From Pseudorhodobacter antarcticus (GTDB taxonomy: Bacteria; Pseudomonadota; Alphaproteobacteria; Rhodobacterales; Rhodobacteraceae), in contig CAMAXX010000006.1 of assembly GCA_945862435.1 (NCBI GenBank), positions 57,142-121,141 of the forward strand: a stretch of DNA of 64,000 nt. Direction: 5' to 3'. Below the pieces are notes generated by a model. It had not been told where the DNA came from. It saw only the letters and a program-made list of their open reading frames with translations, and did no database searches. The position numbers and the translations under genes were made by a program. Positions within the stretch are counted from its first letter, which is position 1. Every line of letters starts with the position of its first letter. Positions 28,138 to 36,965 of this stretch are shown here, in pieces.

Positions 28138-28200
28138 GGCGCGAAAAGTGAACCAACCTCGCATCGGCTGCGTATACCTGCAAATTCAGAGGTTTAGATC

Positions 28201-28551
28201 ATGCTGCGTCTTGTTGTCTTTTTCGCCCTTTGGGCCACACCTAGCTTAGCTGATTTTCAAAAGATCGGCGATAAGAAGGCATTTTTGGATGCGCTTGAAG
28301 GCCGTGCGTTAAGTATTGGTATTTTCAGCCTGCAAATCAACTTGGTGCCTGACGGTGCGATTCAGGGCAGCGCCGTAGGTTGGGGTATAACTGGTAATTG
28401 GGATTGGAAAGACGGGCTGTTTTGCCGCGAAATGGATTGGAGCGGCTATACCATAGACTACGATTGCCAACTTGTCGAAACTAACGGCAGCCAAATGCGA
28501 TTCACATCTGATGACGGCAAGGGCGCATCGGCTAATTTCAATCTGCGCTAG
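28201..28551 (+). CDS. Small exported protein next to dapB
   Basis: A 116-residue protein with signal peptide MLRLVVFFALWATPSLA. The mature part is beta-rich: GRALSIGIFSLQINLVPDG, GSAVGWGITGNWDWKDGLFC, and DCQLVETNGSQMRFTSDDGK with two cysteines. Related short proteins in Rhodobacteraceae are often labelled dihydrodipicolinate reductase because they sit by dapB, but nothing here resembles DapB or a Rossmann fold. The function is unknown. It starts 63 bases after dapB. Confidence 0.72.
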   Translation: MLRLVVFFALWATPSLADFQKIGDKKAFLDALEGRALSIGIFSLQINLVPDGAIQGSAVGWGITGNWDWKDGLFCREMDWSGYTIDYDCQLVETNGSQMRFTSDDGKGASANFNLR

Positions 28552-28563
28552 GCACAGCGTCAG

Positions 28564-28764
28564 TTAAAAATCGATAGCTAGGCCCTTCTTTTCCCAATCG
28601 CCAAAGCGAACTGGCTCTGGCCCCTTGCGGCCACCCAATTCGGTGGGCAATGGTGCGGGAATGTGCCGCCGACGCTCTGCCGCTTCGGCCAAAGCGCGCA
28701 GGGCTGCGGGGGGCAAAGCACGCTCTGCCTCGGGCACGACTGGCGGTTTTAGCGAATGCGGCAT
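28564..28764 (-). CDS. DUF1674 / succinate dehydrogenase assembly factor 4-like protein
   Basis: A 66-residue protein ending GGRKGPEPVRFGDWEKKGLAIDF, the signature of the DUF1674 family to which mitochondrial SDHAF4 belongs. The eukaryotic member assists flavin-protein assembly of succinate dehydrogenase; the bacterial role is inferred. The N-terminal part (LPPAALRALAEAAERRR) is a predicted helix. It is convergent with the small exported protein gene and divergent from rsmB. No sdh genes are in the window. Confidence 0.85.
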   Translation of the reverse strand: MPHSLKPPVVPEAERALPPAALRALAEAAERRRHIPAPLPTELGGRKGPEPVRFGDWEKKGLAIDF

Positions 28765-28849
28765 TTGCTTTCCTTGTTAAACCTATTGTCGTCATATAGG
28801 CACGATAAACATTAACTCAAGGCTATGATATCAAATGAAGGTTAACCAT

Positions 28850-28883
28850 TTATGACGCAGTCCAACTTATGACGCAGTCCAAC
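28850..28883. repeat. 17-bp perfect tandem duplication spanning the rsmB start
   Basis: Two adjacent exact copies of TTATGACGCAGTCCAAC (28850-28866 and 28867-28883). The copy number shifts the frame by 17 bases, so the two ATGs (28852 and 28869) are in different frames. Confidence 0.9.
28852..28872 (+). CDS. Six-codon leader cistron overlapping the rsmB start
   Basis: The first ATG of the duplicated segment reads MTQSNL and stops with TGA at 28870-28872, overlapping the rsmB ATG (28869) as ATGA. A GAAGG sequence (28836-28840) lies upstream of the first ATG, while no Shine-Dalgarno sequence precedes the second. Whether it is translated is unknown; it is listed as a candidate only. Confidence 0.4.
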   Translation: MTQSNL

Positions 28884-30146
28884 GGCGCGCGCGCCGCAGC
28901 CGTTGCAATATTAGATGCCGTACTGGGCGAAGGTAAAACTTTAGCGCAAGTATCTGAAGATAAAAGTTTTTTGTACAAGCTTCCCAGCGGTGACCGCGCC
29001 CGCGCGCAGCGTCTTGCGGTGCAGGTTATCCGTACATTAGAACCGATCGAACGGCTTTTGGCCCCGCTCTTGCGCAAATCGCCGCCCCTACATGTTATGA
29101 ATATCCTGCGCCTAGCGACATTAGAACGCAGCTTTGGCCAGGCTTCTTATGGCGTGGTGAACGAGGCCGTGGCGCTGGCCAGCATCGGTAAGCGCAGCCA
29201 ACATCTGGCGGGCATGGTAAACGCTGTCCTGCGCGCGCTTCCCGACCCTGTTGTAATAAGCGGCCCTGCTCAAATGATGCCACGCTGGCTGCGCCAACCG
29301 CTTGTCCACGCCTATGGGCGCGATGTGGTTTCCTTGATCGAAGCAGTTCATGCAAACGCTCCGTCCATTGACCTGACTTTGCGGGGCGAGGCGCAGGTGG
29401 ATGGGGCGCAGGTGGACGGGGCGCAGGTGGACGGGGCGATTTTGCTGCCCACAGGGTCGCTACGCCTGCGGGATGGTGGGCAAATCTCTACCCTTGCGGG
29501 CTTTGATGACGGTGCTTTTTGGGTTCAAGACGCCGCCGCTGCCATGGCTGTGCCACTGCTTGGCGACGTGATGGGCAAGCGGGTGCTTGACATTTGCGCC
29601 GCACCGGGCGGAAAAACCATGCAACTGGCCAGTCGCGGCGCTGATGTGACCGCGCTAGACATCTCTGGTCCCCGCATGGCGCGGTTGGCACAAAACTTGT
29701 CGCGCACAGGGCTTGCCGCAACCTGCGTGTTGGGCGATGCGCTGACCTATCGTTCAGAAAAGCCCTTCGATGCGATCCTTCTAGACGCTCCCTGTTCGGC
29801 CACAGGCACTATTCGTCGCCATCCAGAATTGCCCTATCTGAAAGATGGCTCAGAAATTGCAAATCTCGTTGCGCTTCAGGCGCAATTGATCGACCATGCG
29901 CTAACACTCTTGGCCCCCAAAGGGCGCATGGTTTTTGCTTCCTGTTCCCTTTTGCCTGCCGAGGGTGAAGACCAGCTTGACGCGATGCTTGCGCGGCACC
30001 AGAACCTATCCGTCATCTCGCCCCAAATGACAGGTATTGATCGCGCTTGGATTACGCCGCAAGGCGCGTTGCGTCTGCGGCCAGACTATTGGGCCGACCT
30101 CGGCGGAATGGATGGATTTTTTATGGTTTGTGTTCAAAAACAGTAA
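28869..30146 (+). CDS. rsmB: RsmB-family 16S rRNA (cytosine-C5)-methyltransferase
   Basis: SAM-dependent RNA m5C methyltransferase, 425 residues. The N-terminal half is the NusB-like RNA-binding domain (LRLATLERSFGQASYGVVNE). The catalytic domain has DICAAPGGKTMQLASRGADV for SAM binding, motif IV LDAPCSATGTIRRHPE and motif VI FASCSLLPAEG, with both catalytic cysteines. Between the domains are three in-frame copies of a five-codon repeat (GAQVD). The start at 28869 lacks its own ribosome site and overlaps a six-codon leader frame. It is convergent with rmuC, with one base between their stops. Confidence 0.9.
   Translation: MTQSNGARAAAVAILDAVLGEGKTLAQVSEDKSFLYKLPSGDRARAQRLAVQVIRTLEPIERLLAPLLRKSPPLHVMNILRLATLERSFGQASYGVVNEAVALASIGKRSQHLAGMVNAVLRALPDPVVISGPAQMMPRWLRQPLVHAYGRDVVSLIEAVHANAPSIDLTLRGEAQVDGAQVDGAQVDGAILLPTGSLRLRDGGQISTLAGFDDGAFWVQDAAAAMAVPLLGDVMGKRVLDICAAPGGKTMQLASRGADVTALDISGPRMARLAQNLSRTGLAATCVLGDALTYRSEKPFDAILLDAPCSATGTIRRHPELPYLKDGSEIANLVALQAQLIDHALTLLAPKGRMVFASCSLLPAEGEDQLDAMLARHQNLSVISPQMTGIDRAWITPQGALRLRPDYWADLGGMDGFFMVCVQKQ
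29391..29438. repeat. Three in-frame 15-bp tandem repeats within rsmB
   Basis: Copies of GCGCAGGTGGA(T/C)GGG at 29391-29405, 29406-29420 and 29421-29435, plus a 3-base partial copy. They add GAQVD units in the interdomain linker. Confidence 0.9.
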
Positions 30147-30147
30147 G

Positions 30148-31320
30148 TTATTCGCCCACTTTCGTCTCAAGTAAGGGGGCAAGAGGTGCCCTTTCCACCT
30201 CGGGTACAATCTCTTCAAAATCAAAGTTATCCAAACGCGCGGCGCGCTTGCCTGCTCGTTCGGCGGCGGTTGAAATACCATCCAAATCCGCCCGCGCTTG
30301 GTTGAAATGGGTCGATAGTTTGTCCACCCGCTCAACGACCAACTCTACATCGCGATGCAGTTGTCGCAGTGTTGCGCGTATGGCCCCCGCCTGTTCGCGC
30401 ATCCGTGCATCCTTTAGCACCGCACGCATGGTGTTCAGGGTCGCCATACATGTGGTGGGCGAGACGATCCAAACTTTTACAGCAAAACCATCGCGCACCA
30501 CTTCGGGAAAATTCGCGTGCAACTCGGCATAAACCGCTTCAGATGGCAAGAACATCAGCGCGCCATCTGCCGTTTCGCCATCAAGAATGTACTTTTCGGC
30601 AATTGCTTTGATATGCAAACGCACCGACGTGCGCAGTTGAGACGACGCTGCCTGAACCTCGGCAGGGTTCTTCGCACGGCGCAGCGCCTCATAGGCCTCT
30701 AGCGGAAACTTTGCATCAATCACAATTGGGCCGGGTGGATTAGGCAGATGGATCAGGCAATCTGCGCGCTTGCCGTTCGATAGCGTCGCCTGCATCGTGT
30801 AAGCGTCTGACGGCAGGGCCTTTTGCACGATGTCATTTAGCTGAATTTCGCCAAAAGCCCCGCGCGCCTGTTTATTTGCCAAAATATCTTGCAAACTTAA
30901 GACGTTACCAGACAGCTTTTCGATATTCGCCTGCGCCTTATCAATGGTTGCCAGCCGCTGCTGCAACTCGCCTAGGCTAGTTGCCGTCCGTTGTGACGTG
31001 CCAGTCAGCGCTTCGCCCATACTGCGCTGCACTTCGGTCAATCGCTTTTCCATCAACTGCAACATCGCGCTTTGGCTGACCGCTTGGTTTTCCGAAACAT
31101 GGTGCAAGCCGCCCGCCAGCCGTTCCTGACCATCGGAAAGCGCCTGCACGCGCTGCGACATCCAGCCCATTTCGGCCATAAGGGGCGCAGCCATAGCCCC
31201 ACTGCGGCTCGCTGCGCGCAGGATCAATATCAATAAAAGAACAAGTGCTAGGATTGCCCCGCCGACGATCAATATATCAGGATCGTTCCACGAAAAAGTT
31301 TGGCCAAATAAGGTAATCAT
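30148..31320 (-). CDS. rmuC: DNA recombination protein RmuC
   Basis: A 390-residue membrane-anchored protein. An N-terminal transmembrane helix (LIVGGAILALVLLLILILRA) is followed by a coiled-coil region (about residues 50-150), and then the RmuC core with KQARGAFGEIQLNDIVQKAL, NGKRADCLIHLP, PIVIDAKFPLEAY and DGALMFLPSEAVYAELHANF. The core is a PD-(D/E)xK nuclease-like fold; loss of the E. coli gene changes inversion rates at short repeats. Its start overlaps the mutL stop by 4 bases, so the pair is co-translated. Confidence 0.94.
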   Translation of the reverse strand: MITLFGQTFSWNDPDILIVGGAILALVLLLILILRAASRSGAMAAPLMAEMGWMSQRVQALSDGQERLAGGLHHVSENQAVSQSAMLQLMEKRLTEVQRSMGEALTGTSQRTATSLGELQQRLATIDKAQANIEKLSGNVLSLQDILANKQARGAFGEIQLNDIVQKALPSDAYTMQATLSNGKRADCLIHLPNPPGPIVIDAKFPLEAYEALRRAKNPAEVQAASSQLRTSVRLHIKAIAEKYILDGETADGALMFLPSEAVYAELHANFPEVVRDGFAVKVWIVSPTTCMATLNTMRAVLKDARMREQAGAIRATLRQLHRDVELVVERVDKLSTHFNQARADLDGISTAAERAGKRAARLDNFDFEEIVPEVERAPLAPLLETKVGE

Positions 31321-33164
31321 GTGCGTCCAAATAATCGTTCAATATCAGAAAGTTTAAGTTCAACATAGGTTGGGCGGCCATGGTTGCATTGGCCTGAATG
31401 GGGGGTTTCCTCCATTTCCCGCAGCAAAGCGTTCATCTCATCGGCCCGCATGTGGCGGCCCGTGCGCACCGATCCGTGGCAGGCCATGCGCGAAAGAATC
31501 GCCTCGATCTTTGCCTGAACCAACTGGCTGTGGCCTGTATCTGCAAGCTCGTCCAGCACATCACGTAGCAGGGCCGCCGCCGAAATTGTGCCCAAAATAG
31601 CGGGAGTTTCGCGCACGGCAATCGCCCCTTGTCCAAAGGGTTCGATGACCAGACCAAAGCGCGCTAAATCTGCGGTGGCATCCAGCAGGCGCTGACAATC
31701 GGTGACAGAAAAATCAACAATTTCAGGTATCAAAAGGGCTTGCGCTGCGATCCCGCTTTTCGCCATTTGACGTTTTAAGCGTTCGTAAACCAGCCGTTCA
31801 TGGGCAGCATGTGCATCGACAATCACCATGCCCGTGGCGGTTTGTGCGACAATATAATTCGCGTGAAGCTGCGCCTTTGCTGCGCCAAGTGGGAAATCTT
31901 GCGCAGGCTCGGCCGCCTGTTCCAGCCGCGCTTGCGGCGCTTCGGCAAAGCCTGATTGCGGGGCTTGCCACGCCAGCGCACGCCCAAGGCTGGGCTGGGA
32001 TGGCCGCTGCATTTGATAGACCCGTGCCTGTGTTTGCGACCCACCTTGCGCAAACACCTGTTCCGGCCGCAGCGCCGCCACGGTCGCATCCCCCCCTGTG
32101 CTGCTGGCGCGGTGACCCGCAGATGAAAGCACCGTGCGCAGCCCTGTGATGATCAGGCTGCGCGCAGCATCTGGTTCGCGAAAGCGTACCTCTGATTTTG
32201 CAGGATGCACGTTTACATCCACCCGTTCAGGACCGCATATCACGTTCAAAGCCGCAGCAGGGTGGCGGTCGCGGGGCAAAAAATCGAAATAGGCCACCCG
32301 CAACGCGCCCAATAATACGCGGTCAAGAACAGGGCGACCGTTGACAAAGATGAATTGCTGAACAGATGTTCCGCGTGAATAGGTGGGCAACGCGGCATAG
32401 CCCGTAAGTCGCATCCCTTCGCGTTCTGCGTTAATTGCCAGCGCGTTCTCGACAAAGTCGCGGCCAAGTAAATTGGCAAGCCGCCCATGCAGTGCATCAA
32501 GGAAATCGCCAGTCCCCGCTTCGATGCGGAAAATTTGGCGTGGCTTATCTCCATCGCTAAGCTCCGACAAAGTAAATGAAATTTTGGGCTGAGCCATGGC
32601 AAGGCGGCGCATCACATCTGCAATCGCCTGCGCCTCGGCGCGGTCAGACCTTAGGAATTTCAACCGCGCGGGCGTGGCATAGAACAAATCCCGAAGTTCA
32701 ATCACTGTTCCGCGGGCAGCAGAGGCGGGCCGCACCGCACCCATTCGCCCACCCTCCAAAGTCAGGGTTGAGCCCATTTGCCCGTCAATTCGGCTGGTTA
32801 ATGTCAAGCGGCCCACTGCGCCAAGGGATGCAAGCGCCTCGCCGCGAAATCCAAATGAATGGATGTTCAGTAAATCAGACCCGTCAATCTTGGATGTCGC
32901 ATGCCGCGCCACGGCCAAGGGCAAATCATCCGCCGACATGCCGCAGCCGTTGTCGGTGACGCGGATCATGACCTTGCCCCCCGCAGCATAATCCACCTGA
33001 ATGCTGCTGGCCCCCGCATCGATTGCATTTTCGACCAGTTCTTTGACAGCCGAGGCGGGGCGTTCAACAACTTCCCCAGCCGCAATTCTATTGATTGCAG
33101 CTTCATCCAATAGGCGGATCAAGGGGCGGACAACATCGCCTATATTGGGGTGCAAAGCGGTCAT
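31317..33164 (-). CDS. mutL: DNA mismatch repair protein MutL
   Basis: A 615-residue GHKL ATPase that couples mismatch recognition to strand removal. N-terminal motifs are intact: AAGEVVERPASAVKELVENAIDAGASS (abbreviated here as ELVENAIDAGAS), DNGCGM, ATSKI, and GFRGEAL. The C-terminal domain has the metal-dependent nicking motif as DAHAAHERLVYE, where the canonical form is DQHA(x)2E(x)4E; the Gln is replaced by Ala, the acidic residues are kept. The supporting ACHGSVRTG and CNHGRPT segments are present. It precedes rmuC with a 4-base overlap. Confidence 0.95.
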   Translation of the reverse strand: MTALHPNIGDVVRPLIRLLDEAAINRIAAGEVVERPASAVKELVENAIDAGASSIQVDYAAGGKVMIRVTDNGCGMSADDLPLAVARHATSKIDGSDLLNIHSFGFRGEALASLGAVGRLTLTSRIDGQMGSTLTLEGGRMGAVRPASAARGTVIELRDLFYATPARLKFLRSDRAEAQAIADVMRRLAMAQPKISFTLSELSDGDKPRQIFRIEAGTGDFLDALHGRLANLLGRDFVENALAINAEREGMRLTGYAALPTYSRGTSVQQFIFVNGRPVLDRVLLGALRVAYFDFLPRDRHPAAALNVICGPERVDVNVHPAKSEVRFREPDAARSLIITGLRTVLSSAGHRASSTGGDATVAALRPEQVFAQGGSQTQARVYQMQRPSQPSLGRALAWQAPQSGFAEAPQARLEQAAEPAQDFPLGAAKAQLHANYIVAQTATGMVIVDAHAAHERLVYERLKRQMAKSGIAAQALLIPEIVDFSVTDCQRLLDATADLARFGLVIEPFGQGAIAVRETPAILGTISAAALLRDVLDELADTGHSQLVQAKIEAILSRMACHGSVRTGRHMRADEMNALLREMEETPHSGQCNHGRPTYVELKLSDIERLFGRT

Positions 33165-33212
33165 ACCCCTAACTATAGCAGCTTCGCCCGTGCAGAGCCA
33201 GAGATTCGCAGG

Positions 33213-34517
33213 CTATTTCGGCGGAGGATTTGGCTGCCCGACCACAGTGATCTGCAATTGATCGGGCTGCAAAAGCCGCTGCGCCACGCTGTTAACATCG
33301 TCCAGCGTCAGCGCGCGCACAAGATCGTTGCGGATTTTGGGATAATCCATCGCAAAGCCGTTGATCTGCATCCCAACCAAAATCGATGCGATGGATCCGT
33401 TGCCATCCCACCGCAGCGGGTAGGAGCCAATCATATAGGTTTTGGCTGCATCCAATTCTGCCTGCGTAATATCGCCAACGGAAAGTTTGGCCCATTCCGC
33501 CCGCAGCATATCGACGGCCTCGGCCACCTTTTCATTACTGGCCTGAAAGCTGCCATCCATCGATTCCGCATAGGCCATGCTGGCCAGACCAGTGCCCACC
33601 CCGTAGGTCAGACCGCGCTTGTCGCGCAGTTCAGTCATCAAGCGTGCAGTAAAGCGGTCTCCGCCAAAAATTTCATTAACAAGACTTGCGGCCATAAAAT
33701 CGGGGTCTTTCACGTTGATCCCGCTTTGGGAAAACAGAACGGTAGATTGCGGGCCTGGAAAATCTTGCACCGTGATACCGCCCAGAAAATTCGGGCTGGC
33801 TTTGGGGGGCAGGGGCGCGCCCGCAGCGGGCAGTTCGCCCAAAAGCCCTTCCAAAGCCGCCCCTAATTCAGCGGCAGTTATATCGCCAGCGGCCCCAATC
33901 ACCATGCGGTCTGCGGCAATAGCATCCGCGAAGGCGGTTAAAATATCCTGCTTGGTCAAAGCGGCCACAGATCCGACGGTGCCTGCATCATCGCTGCCAT
34001 ACGGATGGCTGCCATAAATCGCGGCGCTAGAAAGAGTGGCTGCCATTGCGCTTGGGTCTTTGGCATCCGCCTCGATCCCCGCCAAAACTTGGCCCCGCAC
34101 GCGGTCTATCGCGTCTTGATCAAAACGGGGTTTGATCAGCGTTTGCGCCAACAGCCCTAGCGCCGCATCGCGGTTTTCGGTCAGAAAGCGCGCAGAAACG
34201 CTAATGCCGTCTGCATCGGAGGCAAAGGTAAAACTCGCTGCCAAGTCGTCACGCGATTTGGCAAAGCCCTGCGCATCCAGATCGCCCGCGCCTTCTTCGA
34301 TAAGGGCGGTCATTAGGTTGATTGAACCGCGTTTGGCGGGCCGATCCAGCGATGTGCCGCCCTGAAAGCGTATGTTCAGCGCGGTGAAAGGAATTGTATG
34401 GTCTTCCAGCAGCCACGCCTTAATTCCCTTGGGCGAGGTAACTTCAACGATTTCCACTTCGGCGCGCAGGGGGCTGGTGACAAGCAGGGCAAGGGTGATG
34501 AAAACGGCGCGAATCAT
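33213..34517 (-). CDS. M16 family peptidase-like protein without the zinc motif
   Basis: A 434-residue secreted protein (signal peptide MIRAVFITLALLVTSPLRAE). It has the M16 fold, including SRLLTELRDKRGLTYGV-like LMTELRDKRGLTYGVGTG, but no HxxEH in the N-terminal half; the corresponding region reads NLMTALIEEGAGDLDAQGF. In two-component M16 systems one subunit has the zinc site and the partner supplies the Arg-Tyr substrate clamp (here RDKRGLTYGV). It overlaps the catalytic partner gene by 4 bases (ATGA), as expected for an obligate pair. Confidence 0.88.
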   Translation of the reverse strand: MIRAVFITLALLVTSPLRAEVEIVEVTSPKGIKAWLLEDHTIPFTALNIRFQGGTSLDRPAKRGSINLMTALIEEGAGDLDAQGFAKSRDDLAASFTFASDADGISVSARFLTENRDAALGLLAQTLIKPRFDQDAIDRVRGQVLAGIEADAKDPSAMAATLSSAAIYGSHPYGSDDAGTVGSVAALTKQDILTAFADAIAADRMVIGAAGDITAAELGAALEGLLGELPAAGAPLPPKASPNFLGGITVQDFPGPQSTVLFSQSGINVKDPDFMAASLVNEIFGGDRFTARLMTELRDKRGLTYGVGTGLASMAYAESMDGSFQASNEKVAEAVDMLRAEWAKLSVGDITQAELDAAKTYMIGSYPLRWDGNGSIASILVGMQINGFAMDYPKIRNDLVRALTLDDVNSVAQRLLQPDQLQITVVGQPNPPPK

Positions 34518-35842
34518 GGGGTTGCCTTTGTTTCTAACCAACCTGAGACTGAGTTTTCAGGAATTAACACCGCGCGGGCAGCAGCCATGATATCCGCTTC
34601 GGTCACTGCGTCCAAAGCGGCGGGCCAATCTTGTACATCTTGCACTGTTAACCCCACGGCCAACGCCGCGCCATAACTGCGTGCCAAATCCCCCGCATCG
34701 TCGCGGGCGTAAATTTCTGCCGCGCGCACTTGGGTCTTGATGCGGGCCAAATCGGCAGGATCAACGCCCGTTTCCATAAACTTGGCCAATGTGTCATCCA
34801 AAGCCTTTTCGGCATCGACCATAGATACGCCTGCGCTTGGCACCACAATCAGCGAAAATGTCGTGGAATCAACCGATACGCCGCTATAGCCCGCGCCCGA
34901 ATAGACCGCGATTTGGCTATCAAATTGCAGTGCGCGCGACAGAACCGACGTTGTGCCAGACCCGCCGAGCACCTCGGCCAAAAGGGTTATCGCCGCTGCT
35001 TTCTTTTGATCGCCCGCATTCCGCTCGGGCGCTAGATAGGTGCGCATAATATAAGGCTGGGCCACGCGGGCGTCGGCCATGATCAGGCGGCGTGCAGCCA
35101 ATTGTGGCGGCTCGGACGGGCGCAGGCGCAGGGGTACGGTGTCGCTTGGTTCAAGCGGGCCATAATGGGTTTGCGCCAGTTCGCGCACCATCGCTGGGTC
35201 TACATCGCCCGCCACGACCAAAATCGCATTATTTGGCGCATAATGGCGGTCATAAAAATCCAAAGCCTTGTCGCGGTTAAGCTGCTGCATTTCGTGCAAC
35301 CAGCCAATAACGGGCAATGCGTAAGGGTGGTTCAAATACTGTGCGGCTGACATTTGCTCGCGGAACAGGGCAGACGGGTCACTGTCGACGCGCTGGCCAC
35401 GCTCTTCCAAAATAACCTGTAATTCGGTGGCGACGTTCTCTGACGACAGGTTCAAATTGGCCATGCGATCGGCCTCTAGGCGCATCATCTCGCCCAACTG
35501 AGCGGTTGGAACGCGCTGGAAATAGGCAGTGTAGTCATCCGAGGTAAAGGCATTGTCCCGACCGCCATTGGCCGCGACAATTGCCGAAAATTCGCCAGGG
35601 GCAACACTATCTGTGCCCTTGAACATCAGATGTTCAAAGAAATGCGCAATGCCAGATTGCCCTGCAGGCTCGTCTGCGCGGCCTGTTCTATACCAAGCCA
35701 TCTGTGTGGCCACGGGCGCGCGATGATCTTCGATCACGACAATCTGCAGCCCATTATCCAGCATGAATTCAGTAACAGGTTCGCCAAAAGCAGGGAGCGT
35801 CAACGCCCCCAACATGCTAGCAATGCGAAAAACTGACTGCAT
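34514..35842 (-). CDS. M16 family zinc peptidase, catalytic subunit
   Basis: A 442-residue secreted metallopeptidase. The signal peptide is MQSVFRIASMLGALTLPAFG. The inverted zinc motif HxxEH appears as IAHFFEHLMFKGT, with the downstream glutamate in FTSDDYTAYFQ region and ERMRLEADRM-like MMRLEADRMANL. Positions around residue 70-150 match bacterial processing-peptidase-like M16B enzymes. ATG 35842 is used; the frame runs to 35992. It sits in the purH-lspA-DUF3035 run and is coupled to the non-catalytic partner gene by ATGA. Confidence 0.93.
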   Translation of the reverse strand: MQSVFRIASMLGALTLPAFGEPVTEFMLDNGLQIVVIEDHRAPVATQMAWYRTGRADEPAGQSGIAHFFEHLMFKGTDSVAPGEFSAIVAANGGRDNAFTSDDYTAYFQRVPTAQLGEMMRLEADRMANLNLSSENVATELQVILEERGQRVDSDPSALFREQMSAAQYLNHPYALPVIGWLHEMQQLNRDKALDFYDRHYAPNNAILVVAGDVDPAMVRELAQTHYGPLEPSDTVPLRLRPSEPPQLAARRLIMADARVAQPYIMRTYLAPERNAGDQKKAAAITLLAEVLGGSGTTSVLSRALQFDSQIAVYSGAGYSGVSVDSTTFSLIVVPSAGVSMVDAEKALDDTLAKFMETGVDPADLARIKTQVRAAEIYARDDAGDLARSYGAALAVGLTVQDVQDWPAALDAVTEADIMAAARAVLIPENSVSGWLETKATP

Positions 35843-35903
35843 TCTATGCCCACCCTTTGTGTCAAACCTAGGCACTGCTGCGCCAGTGGCAAGGGTGCGT
35901 CGA

Positions 35904-36428
35904 TCACTTATTCGCGGGCGGGGCAGATGGGGTTGCAACGCCTTGCGCGCGCCAGCGGGCCAATTCGGCATCTTGATCCAGAGATTGCGCACGATAGGCC
36001 TTGAAATAGACCGTCATTTTGAACAGTCGCTCTAGCAAAAGGCCATTGTTACGCTTGCGAAAATCCAAATCTTCGGCGGCCAGAACGCTGCGAATGCCCT
36101 CTGCTACGCCGTTACGGCTGGCATAAGTAATGATCCCGCCATCCCCGCGCGATGATGCGTCCGGGTTCGGTGCCTTGCCCCCCAATGCCACCAAAGCATC
36201 CGCCATAGGGTTTGGATCAACCAAATTTGTCCCGCCTGGTGTGGGCTCTGGAAGAACCGCCAGATCCTTGGGCATTTCCAAAGGTTTGACGGGCAAAATC
36301 GAAAATTCGTCCGGCCCATTGGTATCTGACCGCAGGTTCATCAGGTTTGGTTCTTTGGAAGATGCGCAAGCACCCAACAAAGATATGGCGCTGACGCCCA
36401 TGAAAATGGCCACAATGGCAGGCCGCAT
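35904..36428 (-). CDS. DUF3035 lipoprotein
   Basis: A 174-residue predicted lipoprotein. The N-terminus MRPAIVAIFMGVSAISLLGA ends in a lipobox (LGAC, lipidated cysteine 21). The mature part is proline-rich (ILPVKPLEMPKDLAVLPEP) and contains GGTNLVDPNPMADALVALGG, typical of the alphaproteobacterial DUF3035 family of unknown function. It lies between lspA, whose product processes lipoproteins, and the M16 peptidase pair. Confidence 0.88.
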   Translation of the reverse strand: MRPAIVAIFMGVSAISLLGACASSKEPNLMNLRSDTNGPDEFSILPVKPLEMPKDLAVLPEPTPGGTNLVDPNPMADALVALGGKAPNPDASSRGDGGIITYASRNGVAEGIRSVLAAEDLDFRKRNNGLLLERLFKMTVYFKAYRAQSLDQDAELARWRAQGVATPSAPPANK

Positions 36429-36493
36429 CTGAATTCTCCACCCCAAGAGTTGACACACCATAAACGATGCTTTCGCCGCCGTCACGGGGTCAT

Positions 36494-36964
36494 TCACGCG
36501 GGCCGCTTACCTTCGGCAAAAAATGCAAGTCCGATAGCCCCTGCAAAAATGCTGATATCGGCCACGTTAAAGGAAAACGGATTGTTGATGCCACAGCAAG
36601 ACATGTTCAGAAAATCCGCGACAGCACCGTAAAGAATTCGGTCAATTACATTGCCCAGCGCGCCGCCAACCAAAAAGCCCGCAGAAACATGGGCGACACG
36701 CGGCATGGGCGCACGCCGCAGCCAAATCAAAACCCCCGCGCAAATGGCCAAAGCCACAGCGATCAGCGCCCAGCGCGTAAGGGGGTTATCAGCGGCAAGC
36801 AGTCCAAAGTTTATCCCATAATTCCACGCCATGCGCAGGTTCAAATAGGGCGGAATGACGTCTAGTGCGCCCAATTGGGCCAAGTTTAGGTGGAAGACCA
36901 CAAACCACTTGCTGGCTTGATCCAACAAAAAAACCATCACAGCGATGATAAAGGCGATTTTCAT
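36494..36964 (-). CDS. lspA: Lipoprotein signal peptidase (signal peptidase II)
   Basis: Inner-membrane aspartic peptidase cleaving diacylated prolipoproteins. It has 156 residues, near the usual 160. Four hydrophobic segments are visible, starting IAFIIAVMVFLLDQASKWFV. The catalytic aspartates are in GALGNVIDRILYG and NVADISIFAGAIG; NYGINFGLL is the family N-x-GxxFG motif. ATG 36964 is one base after the purH stop, so expression is coupled. Confidence 0.95.
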   Translation of the reverse strand: MKIAFIIAVMVFLLDQASKWFVVFHLNLAQLGALDVIPPYLNLRMAWNYGINFGLLAADNPLTRWALIAVALAICAGVLIWLRRAPMPRVAHVSAGFLVGGALGNVIDRILYGAVADFLNMSCCGINNPFSFNVADISIFAGAIGLAFFAEGKRPA

Positions 36965-36965
36965 G

